A stretch of DNA of 64,000 bases. Source: Fusibacter sp. A1 (GTDB lineage: Bacteria; Bacillota; Clostridia; Peptostreptococcales; Acidaminobacteraceae). Positions 26,977-33,430 of this stretch are shown one piece after another (the first letter of the stretch is position 1; each line of letters begins with the position of its first letter). The stretch is taken from NCBI RefSeq assembly GCF_004125825.1, contig NZ_QQWI01000008.1, positions 176,572-240,571 on the forward strand, written 5' to 3'. Below the pieces are notes generated by a model that was not told where the DNA came from, did no database searches, and was given only the letters and a program-made list of their open reading frames with translations. The translations under genes were made by a program, and so were the position numbers.

Positions 26977-27762
26977 CTATACTTTTTCAATATATCCCAG
27001 TATACTAGAAATTTCAATACAAACACTTGTTAATTCAGTTTTAAACACTTTTAGCTTATCAGAAGTCATTCGAGTTGTTGGTCCCGATATACTTATAGCT
27101 GCAACAACCTTTCCTGAATAATCACGAATTGCCGCTGCAATACATTTTGCCCCTACTTCACATTCTTCATTATCATATGAAATTTGCTCAAATTTTACCT
27201 TTTCAAGTTCTAAACGAATTAACTCCGTTTCTACAATCGTATTTTGCGTAAGTTTTTCAAATGGTCTGCTCTTTTCAAGTGCTTCAAATCGTTCATCAGA
27301 AGTCATATCGGCTAAAAATAATTTACCTACACCAGTACAATAAAGAGGGGCACGCTTACCTATTCGTTGCAAACTTCCTACCATTCTCTTTGGTCCATCA
27401 TACTTATTAATATATACAGCCATGTTATCTTCCATGATGACCAAACTAGTTGTTTCACCAGTCATCTCAGCAAGTTGCTTCAAGTAAGGTTGAACAATAT
27501 GGCTCAGATTTGTATTATCATTGATTTGATCTGCAAAGTATTTGAGTTTTAGGGTTAAGAAATACTTAGAATTTTCCTCATCCTTCTTAACATAGCCCCT
27601 ATCTACTAAAGTAATCAAGAATCTGTAAACAGTAGCTGTTGCCATATCAAGTATTTCAGCAAGTTCATTAATTCTAATGGATTCGCCATAAGTCGCCATA
27701 ACTTCAATAATATCTATTAATTTTCCAACAGATTGATTTTTCTTAACTCCGTTTGATCCCAT
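26977..27762 (-). CDS. IclR-family transcriptional regulator
   Basis: A 261-residue regulator. The N-terminal winged HTH (about 12-70) contains INELAEILDMATATVYRFL. A C-terminal IclR effector domain (about 85-255) carries RIGKRAPLYCTGVGKLFLA and the EECEVGAKCIAAAI motif. IclR proteins bind short palindromes near promoters and respond to catabolic intermediates. It lies between the two operons that share the TTCACTWAGTGAA operator and has a related, weaker copy over its own promoter. It is therefore probably the regulator of the BCCT/flavoprotein regulon and of itself. Confidence 0.9.
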   Translation of the reverse strand: MGSNGVKKNQSVGKLIDIIEVMATYGESIRINELAEILDMATATVYRFLITLVDRGYVKKDEENSKYFLTLKLKYFADQINDNTNLSHIVQPYLKQLAEMTGETTSLVIMEDNMAVYINKYDGPKRMVGSLQRIGKRAPLYCTGVGKLFLADMTSDERFEALEKSRPFEKLTQNTIVETELIRLELEKVKFEQISYDNEECEVGAKCIAAAIRDYSGKVVAAISISGPTTRMTSDKLKVFKTELTSVCIEISSILGYIEKV

Positions 27763-27790
27763 ATTTACTCCTATGTAAAATTATCACTTA

Positions 27791-27819
27791 ATGTTATCAT
27801 AGCGTTCATACTCTGTCAA
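27791..27819 (-). promoter_or_regulatory. Promoter of the iclR-like gene
   Basis: On the minus strand a perfect -35 TTGACA (27814-27819) and TAACAT (27791-27796) are 17 bp apart. A degenerate version of the shared operator (TTAAGTGATAATT and an upstream TGAACG) overlaps the -10, which suggests autoregulation. Confidence 0.55.
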
Positions 27820-27906
27820 TTGAACAAACAGCATTAAGGGAACAAGCCACTAGTTGAACAGATTAAATCCTGAACAAAAAGTGGCTTGTGGGAGAAGCTT
27901 TTTATT

Positions 27907-29532
27907 TTATTCTTCTACTGCAGTTACATAAATTTTTTCCTTTGCACTTTTTACAAATGGTACACCGTCAGGAAAATCTAAATTCAGTTGTTTAAAGAAA
28001 CTCAAAATTAGTATCACTAGTGCAATACAAATTGGAAACCCAGTAATAATGGAAATAGTTTGTAGTGGATATAATGCTGATGGGTTTAGAAGGTATAAGC
28101 CTAATGACACAATACCTGCTAAAACTAACCAAAATGACATATTCCACTTTTGTGGATCTTGAAGATTTGACAATCTTTTTTCCGAAGCAGCAGCAAGTGA
28201 GTATCCAACCGCTGTATGCCCAGTAATATAAGAAAGTAAGCAAATCATAGTAAACAAAACAATCATCAAAGATCCACCTGGTGCATGTGAGAACATCTCA
28301 ATAACAACACCACCACGTCCTTTTTCTGCTAAAACAGTGACTAAATCACTTGTACCATTAAGTTGAAGGTTTAAACCAAAGTTTGGTAAAACCATATAGA
28401 AAATCATACATCCTAAAGAACCAGCAGTTAAACCACCAAGAGTAATCTGACGGATAGTTCGACCCTTTGAAATTTTTGCGATGAATAATCCAAATGGTAA
28501 AGCATATACAGCCCACCATGCAAAGTAGAACACTGTCCACCCCTGTGGAAAACCACCTTTACCAATTGCATCTGTAGATAGACTCATCTTAATAAAGTTT
28601 TGGAACATTAATCCCATTGCATCTGATGATTGGTTTAAAATAAACCAAGTAGGACCAAGAAGTAAAATAGAAAATATAAGAATCCCAAAACCAACTAAGT
28701 TAATATTACTTAGTATTGACAACCCCTTCTTCATCCCTAATACCAAAGCAATGATTGGTATGAATGTCCATAATGCAATTACAATGATATCAATTACAAT
28801 ATTTGAAGCATCTAATCCAAGCATGTAAGCAAAACCACTTGAAATTGCTGGTGTCCCTAAGGCAACCGATGTTAAAACGCCACCTAATAGTCCGAATATG
28901 TAGAAGAAGTTTAGTGAGTGACCTGCAATTCCATCAGCGTGTTTGCCAATAAGTGGTCTAGCATATTCACTCATTTTCATATTTCGTTTTTTCTTAGCAT
29001 AGAAGAAGTAACCAATTGGTATAGCCGCTGCCATGTAAAACGCCCACGCAGAAGGACCCCAGTGAAACATACCATAAGCAGAAGCCCATCTTGCAGCGTC
29101 TAAAGAGTTAGCTTCTACACCAAATGGTGGTGCCCCCATAATCCAAATCCATTCAATAGCCCCTAGGTAAAGTAAACTACCACCAGTACCTGATGTCAAA
29201 ATCATCCCTAACCAAGTTATTGTAGAAAACTGAGGTTTTTCACCTTCATCACCAAGCACGATATGCCCCATTGGTGAAAATGCATAGTAAAAACAGAGTC
29301 CCAATAATCCAAGTGTAAAAACAAGGAAAAACCAACCTAACTCATTTGTTGTAAATGCATGAACTTTTCCAAGAAAAGCATTACTCTCTTCTGGATAAAC
29401 AAAAAATAAGGCACCAGCAATCAATGTGACTATCGTTGCAGGCCAAAACACGGTTTTGTCAACATTCATCTTTTTCGGTACATTGTCAACTGAAGATTCA
29501 ACACTCATCTTTAAATCACGTACTTCACTCAT
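27907..29532 (-). CDS. BCCT-family transporter, copy 2
   Basis: A 541-residue BCCT carrier with a hydrophilic N-terminal tail of about 28 residues and 12 helices. Signatures are GMFHWGPSAWAFYM and YFAWWAVYALPFGLFIAKISKGR. It differs from copy 1 throughout, so it is not a recent duplicate; the two may take different substrates or have different affinity. It is monocistronic, with its own promoter and the same palindromic operator as the copy 1 operon. A possible hairpin (27842-27851 with 27880-27889) follows the gene but lacks a T-run. Confidence 0.9.
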   Translation of the reverse strand: MSEVRDLKMSVESSVDNVPKKMNVDKTVFWPATIVTLIAGALFFVYPEESNAFLGKVHAFTTNELGWFFLVFTLGLLGLCFYYAFSPMGHIVLGDEGEKPQFSTITWLGMILTSGTGGSLLYLGAIEWIWIMGAPPFGVEANSLDAARWASAYGMFHWGPSAWAFYMAAAIPIGYFFYAKKKRNMKMSEYARPLIGKHADGIAGHSLNFFYIFGLLGGVLTSVALGTPAISSGFAYMLGLDASNIVIDIIVIALWTFIPIIALVLGMKKGLSILSNINLVGFGILIFSILLLGPTWFILNQSSDAMGLMFQNFIKMSLSTDAIGKGGFPQGWTVFYFAWWAVYALPFGLFIAKISKGRTIRQITLGGLTAGSLGCMIFYMVLPNFGLNLQLNGTSDLVTVLAEKGRGGVVIEMFSHAPGGSLMIVLFTMICLLSYITGHTAVGYSLAAASEKRLSNLQDPQKWNMSFWLVLAGIVSLGLYLLNPSALYPLQTISIITGFPICIALVILILSFFKQLNLDFPDGVPFVKSAKEKIYVTAVEE

Positions 29533-29610
29533 TATACCCCTCCATTAGTCTTTCTTAAAAATCATTTATTCGTGTACTTGAAATGGAGAATGGCGTATTC
29601 TTTATTCAAG

Positions 29611-29669
29611 TTCACTAAGTGAAACGTTATTTCATTATTAATTATAACTTTCTTTTTTTTAGATTTCAA
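29611..29669 (-). promoter_or_regulatory. Promoter and palindromic operator of the second BCCT gene
   Basis: On the minus strand TTGAAA (29664-29669) and TATAAT (29641-29646) are 17 bp apart. TTCACTAAGTGAA (29611-29623) with ACGTTATTTCATT follows. The composition and spacing repeat those at 26859-26917. Confidence 0.7.
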
Positions 29670-29880
29670 GTAAAACGTTTTCTTTATTTTAAAATTATGA
29701 ACTTTCATTCTTGGATTTAAAAGTAAAATGGAGTAGAGTCAATTTATTAATTCAATTACCAACCGATTTTCTTTCTTTACTGCAATTTAAAGTAGCACTG
29801 GATAAACGGTACTGCTCATCCACAATCCGCGGCAATAACTATTGATAAATACATAACTGTGGCAATGTAATTCTATCCTT

Positions 29881-29942
29881 CAGTGCCACTCATGCATACT
29901 AGGCACTCTTATGCAGTCTCCTAGTGTGCGGCACCGTTTTCT
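29881..29942 (+). repeat. Hairpin repeat family F1, copy C (right edge of the catabolic island)
   Basis: A 62-bp direct match (54/62) to copy B. The fold has outer pairs GTGCC/GGCAC and an inner stem GCATACTAGG with CCTAGTGTGC. The gene-free stretch 29670-30267 around it shows no gene. It contains A+T-rich sequence and weak F2-like fragments. Confidence 0.7.
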
Positions 29943-30267
29943 CTAGTTTTTTTAATCATATGGCCCTCCTGAAACTGTAATACGTAGATTCGGTAAACTG
30001 CCTTTTTATTTTAATCACTCTTAATTATATTTTTATAATTTTTAAAATTAAATTTGAATCACTGTTAAACTTTGGTCCTTTAATTTTACTTTTTATCAAT
30101 TTTAAGTTTCAATTTATAAGGTTAATTCATACTATTCGATACCCAGAGTAGGGGATTTTTTGCAAGTTTGATTCCGAACAATCACCAGTATCCATCAAGG
30201 TAAATAGGTTGTATCATAAAAACGGCTTAATCTATTTAAAGATCAAACCGTTGATTTAAAATAAAAA

Positions 30268-30300
30268 ACCACACCCAACCTGGTTCCATATGGGACACAT
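30268..30300 (-). repeat. Hairpin repeat family F2, copy 1
   Basis: On the minus strand this copy reads ATGTGTCCCATATGG then AACCAGGTTGGGTGTGG, matching the F2 layout (TCCCA...GAACC..GGTTC...TGGGA) seen at 31526, 32401 and 36646 on the plus strand. Confidence 0.55.
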
Positions 30301-30306
30301 AATCAA

Positions 30307-30366
30307 AGAACCCCTTCTTATCATCGGTTCCGGATTTTCATTCCACAATTTAAGGGCATTTGGTTT
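30307..30366 (+). pseudogene. Exact 60-bp stray copy of the dioxygenase gene
   Basis: Bases 30307-30366 are identical to 37262-37321, an internal part of the LigB-type dioxygenase gene. The copy is flanked by F2-like repeat sequence on both sides. It has no start or stop of its own and encodes nothing useful here. The perfect identity points to recent copying. Confidence 0.9.
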
Positions 30367-30386
30367 GGGTGGGATTCATTGATTTC

Positions 30387-30938
30387 TTATATCTCTTCCT
30401 GAATCCAATCAATTTCAAAGGATATGTCATAAATAAAATCCCCATAACCCCATCCTATACCAGAAGAACTCGATATAAGATTGTCTATTCTATCTTTGAA
30501 TTTCAAATACAAATCCTCTGTCCCCTTCGAATTAAGCAGGTCTATAAATTGTTCATATACACTGCACAATCTATTATAAAAGGGACCATCAATATCACCA
30601 AACTCGATTGTAAACGCATTACCACATTCTACAAAATGGAGCATTAAATCAAGAAGCATTTCATTATTCCCCACTTTTTTAAACTCAGCAATCATATTTT
30701 TTGCAGTTACAAATGATGGAACTTTCCTCATGTTTTCAGGAAAAAATTCAGCATACATTTTCTCTTTATACACCTCAAGCAGCTCTTCTTGATATTTTTC
30801 TCCAACAACTTTTGCATTGATAATTTCTTTCACTTTGTCATTGGATTTGTATAGGTTTGAAATAAGCTCAATTAGTTCAGATTGCTCCATTTTTTTCAGC
30901 TCTTTTTTTAGTTCTGTGATCGTTATTGGTTTAATCAT
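30387..30938 (-). CDS. DUF6155-family protein
   Basis: A 183-residue soluble, helical protein beginning MIKPITITELKKELKKM followed by EQSELIELISNLYKSNDKV. This N-terminal pattern is typical of the DUF6155 family found in Bacillota and Bacteroidota. The function is unknown. I start it at 30938, 6 bases after GAGG, in preference to a GTG four codons earlier. It stands alone between a stray gene fragment and a broken zinc-finger gene, so it is probably part of the accessory DNA. Hairpin 31005-31055 (7-bp arms GAGTCAC/GTGACTC with an F2-like centre) lies just upstream. Confidence 0.7.
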   Translation of the reverse strand: MIKPITITELKKELKKMEQSELIELISNLYKSNDKVKEIINAKVVGEKYQEELLEVYKEKMYAEFFPENMRKVPSFVTAKNMIAEFKKVGNNEMLLDLMLHFVECGNAFTIEFGDIDGPFYNRLCSVYEQFIDLLNSKGTEDLYLKFKDRIDNLISSSSGIGWGYGDFIYDISFEIDWIQEEI

Positions 30939-31004
30939 TAAATACCTCACTATCTATCATGTTTTTATTTTCATATTCAATATAAAGTGAATAAGATGCT
31001 CGAT

Positions 31005-31055
31005 GAGTCACACCTTTAGTTTTCTATGCAGAGCGAGCCAGGTACAGAGTGACTC
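31005..31055. repeat. Imperfect hairpin, F2-related
   Basis: GAGTCAC (31005-31011) pairs with GTGACTC (31049-31055). The centre contains GAGCGAGCCAGGT, close to the F2 core GAGCGAACCAGGT. It lies between the DUF6155 gene and the broken zinc-finger gene. Confidence 0.4.
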
Positions 31056-31103
31056 GTGTTATTCAAAACACTTAAGAGAGTTCTTATTTTACTAATATAC
31101 AAA

Positions 31104-31377
31104 TTAAAACGGAATATCATCACCATCATCAGAATCGTCAGTTTCTATATCAAACATGTAATAATTTTCATCAATAAACATTTGTAATTGTCGCATATCT
31201 TTTCTTGATAATCCTAAATTATATATTGTTCTCCTATGCTGCAAGTCTAGTCTTTCATTTGCAGGAATTTTATTGCAGATTTTACAAGTATGATTTCGAT
31301 GCCCCTTACCTGAAAAACTCTCATTTAATTTTATCTCAGCATATTTTACAAAAATGACCCCTATGTTTTTTACTCAT
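31104..31377 (-). pseudogene. Frameshifted small CxxC zinc-finger protein
   Basis: On the minus strand the gene opens MSKKHRGHFCKIC and meets TGA. In the next frame it resumes with EIKLNESFSGKGHRNHTCKICNK and continues to FDIETDDSDDGDDIPF before TAA. The two halves together carry paired CxxC motifs around FSGKGH, as in a small protein common in Clostridia. A loss of two bases near 31337 explains the break. Alternatively a short 13-residue peptide and a non-initiated frame remain, so it is probably inactive. Confidence 0.6.
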
Positions 31378-31495
31378 ATCATACTCCATATTATCAGCTC
31401 ATTTACTTTACTAAGATTCAACTCGTCGAATATTTTCTTCGATTTTATCAAAATTGACCAAGTTAGTATTTAACTTTGGGGAAATAACATAAAAA

Positions 31496-31519
31496 AACCG
31501 TCATTTTGATTAGACGGTT
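31496..31519 (-). terminator. Terminator of the Phd-Uma2 gene
   Basis: A 7-bp stem (AACCGTC with GACGGTT) has a 10-nt loop and is followed on the minus strand by seven T. It lies 90 bp after the gene, with an F2 repeat in between. Confidence 0.75.
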
Positions 31520-31525
31520 AATTGG

Positions 31526-31567
31526 AAAAATATGTGCCCGAGAGCGAACCAGGTTCGGTGTGGGATT
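31526..31567 (+). repeat. Hairpin repeat family F2, copy 2
   Basis: AAAAATATGTGCCC, then GAGCGAACCAGGTTCGGTG and TGGGATT. It has a central palindrome GAACC/GGTTC and outer CCC/GGG pairing, close to copy 4 (36646-36688), including the AAAATATG lead-in. Confidence 0.6.
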
Positions 31568-31606
31568 GATATTTACTACCTACTCCGCATCATGGAACTA
31601 ACTCGA

Positions 31607-32332
31607 TCATGCAAACTCCCGCGTATCCACAACCAGCCCTTCAAACGCCTTCGACTGCACCATCTCACCTATTGCCACAACCTTTAGGGATTCAACACCC
31701 TTGTCATGCATTGCATATACTAGGATCTGATTCTGTTCTAAATCCACAATCCAGTATTCTTTTACACCACTTAGCATGTAAAGACTAAGCTTTTTAACCA
31801 TATCCTTACTCCTAGTTGAAGGAGAAAGAACCTCTACCACTAGAGCAGGTACACCATGATATTTTCCGGCCTCATCAATCGCTTCTTCGTCACAGATCAC
31901 AAGAATGTCGGGTTGCACCACATTAGGATCGTCTTCAAATCTAAGAGAATCGTTCATCAGGCGCACATCAAAGGGTGCAGTAAGTGCACTACATTTCTTA
32001 CCTTTAAAGTAATTGTAAAATTGCCCCAAGAGCTCTCCTATCACCACTTGATGTCTATGGGTTGGAGATGCCATTAAGAATAGCTCCCCATCAATCAACT
32101 CATATCGCGTTTCAGAATTATTAGATATTTCTAGATACTCACTAAAGGTCACCCGCCTATGCAAGTAGTACTCAGCAGTACTCTCACTCACCATAGTGAC
32201 CATGGGATCTTGATAAGGCACTAACTTCGCTACGCCTCGCTCATTTTTTGTGATAATAACATCTTTACCGTCAATCACGTCTTTTAGGTACTTACCGAAT
32301 GCATTTTGAATAATGGATGTACTCACGCGCAT
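31607..32332 (-). CDS. Phd/YefM antitoxin domain fused to a Uma2-family nuclease
   Basis: A 241-residue fusion. Residues 1-45 look like a Phd/YefM antitoxin DNA-binding domain (MRVSTSIIQNAFGKYLKDV, then ITKNERGVAKLVPY). Residues 60-241 form a Uma2 (PD-(D/E)xK-like) domain with RYELIDGELFLMASPTHRHQ, PDILVICDEE and VPALVVEVLSPSTRSKDMVKK, where the Asp, Glu and Lys of the nuclease core are visible. Uma2 proteins are widespread in cyanobacteria and some Bacillota with unknown targets. The Phd part could autoregulate the gene or restrain the nuclease. GAGGTGG precedes the ATG. It is monocistronic with its own terminator and lies between F2 copies 2 and 3. Confidence 0.8.
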   Translation of the reverse strand: MRVSTSIIQNAFGKYLKDVIDGKDVIITKNERGVAKLVPYQDPMVTMVSESTAEYYLHRRVTFSEYLEISNNSETRYELIDGELFLMASPTHRHQVVIGELLGQFYNYFKGKKCSALTAPFDVRLMNDSLRFEDDPNVVQPDILVICDEEAIDEAGKYHGVPALVVEVLSPSTRSKDMVKKLSLYMLSGVKEYWIVDLEQNQILVYAMHDKGVESLKVVAIGEMVQSKAFEGLVVDTREFA

Positions 32333-32400
32333 AAAACCACCTCTTTTAGATAATTATACACACGTTTTACCTAATATTCAATGCGTTTTAGCTAATAAAC

Positions 32401-32436
32401 CACATCCCAGAGCGAACCTTGTTCGGGTTGGGATTT
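32401..32436 (+). repeat. Hairpin repeat family F2, copy 3
   Basis: ATCCCAGAGCGAACC, TTGTTCGGGTTGGGATT: the same core as copy 4. The rest of 32437-32607 shows only weak inverted repeats (GATGCC...GGCAT) near the HigA stop codon. Confidence 0.6.
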
Positions 32437-32607
32437 TAGCCGTTGTGCCGCTTAACTAATCTACGAGCGGTGTATTGGACTAGTTGCTTATAAAAATATA
32501 TACACCTCTGCCTCATCTATTGGATTACTATTTAGTCAGAGAAGTAACGAAGTCATTTCTCTTAAACGCTCGTGTGATGCCTCTCGGTCAGTGGCATAAA
32601 TAGTTCT

Positions 32608-32916
32608 CTATCGATTCAATATGTGATACTTAGTCATTAAATCATTATCTGCACAAAGTAGTTCTAATATTCTACGCGCTGGTCCATTAGGAGAGTTCGT
32701 TCCTTTCTCCCATGCTTCTACTGTTTTTTTAGAAACACCTAAAAGTGCTGCAAAAGCAACTTGTGTTACATTTAGTTTAGTCCTAATATTTTTTATTTCA
32801 TAATTATTGTAGTCATGTAGTGGTGTAATTGAAAGTATATTTGATCTTGCCTCTAGTTTACCTTCACTAATTTGAACCGCTTCATCTAAGCCTTTAAGAA
32901 TACTTTTTGTACTCAT
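32608..32916 (-). CDS. XRE-family antitoxin (HigA-like)
   Basis: A 102-residue helix-turn-helix protein. The HTH is TQVAFAALLGVSKKTVEAWEKGTNSPNGPARRIL, typical of HigA/NadS-type antitoxins that act on RelE-like toxins. It is cytoplasmic and is expected both to neutralise the toxin and to repress the operon. I start it at 32916 because AGGAGG lies 6 bases upstream; the Met 13 codons earlier overlaps the toxin gene and has no site. The gene follows the toxin gene by 10 bp (toxin first), as in HigBA systems. Confidence 0.85.
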   Translation of the reverse strand: MSTKSILKGLDEAVQISEGKLEARSNILSITPLHDYNNYEIKNIRTKLNVTQVAFAALLGVSKKTVEAWEKGTNSPNGPARRILELLCADNDLMTKYHILNR

Positions 32917-32926
32917 AAAACACCTC

Positions 32927-33241
32927 CTAATTCTCATTGTGTTTAATTTTTTCAATCATCTTTTTAATCAACAATTTATCCTTATCTGATATATTTTCCT
33001 TATTACCTTTTGCATAAGTAGTTATCAAGTATACTCTTTCAGCAATTACAATATCCACGTATAATACTCTAGCACCACCACTTTTACCTTCAGTAGTTGA
33101 AAACCTCATTTTTCTAAGTCCACCTGTTCCAGAAATAACTTTTCCGATTTGTGGATTAGCTAATATTTCCTCTTGAAGTTGACGTAATTCATGATCACTT
33201 AAACATAATCGTGTCCACTCTTTATCAAATTCAGGAGTCAT
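32927..33241 (-). CDS. RelE/HigB-type toxin
   Basis: A 104-residue RelE-superfamily protein of the DUF1044/HigB-like group: FDKEWTRLCLSDHELRQLQ, IGKVISGTGGLRKMRFS, then GGARVLYVDIVIAERVYLIT and YAKGNKENISDKDK. Such toxins cleave mRNA on or near the ribosome. The Arg, Lys and Tyr residues typical of the group are present. It is the first gene of a two-gene operon with the XRE antitoxin directly downstream. Confidence 0.85.
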   Translation of the reverse strand: MTPEFDKEWTRLCLSDHELRQLQEEILANPQIGKVISGTGGLRKMRFSTTEGKSGGARVLYVDIVIAERVYLITTYAKGNKENISDKDKLLIKKMIEKIKHNEN

Positions 33242-33378
33242 AATGATTCTCTAGTCATATAATCCTCTCTAAATACATTATACCCTATCTAATAGGGTAG
33301 TGCGAATTCAACTTATATCAAGTGCAACACATAATATGTAAATATATACAAAAGACTCTGTAAATTGCAGACGCATTG

Positions 33379-33419
33379 TTGTCCCCAGAGGAGTTCTAGT
33401 TTGCTGTGGGGGTTCTCAA
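33379..33419 (+). repeat. Imperfect hairpin, possible diverged F2 member
   Basis: GTCCCCAGAGGAGTTC...TGTGGGGGTTC lies between the TOTE gene stop and the toxin promoter region. It shares the CCCAGAG start and GGG end of F2 but not its centre. Confidence 0.35.
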
Positions 33420-33430
33420 TACCTCACTTT

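Noticed and set aside
27842..27889. 10-bp inverted repeat after the second BCCT gene as a firm terminator
   Set aside because: The loop is about 28 nt and no T-run follows; kept only as a remark.
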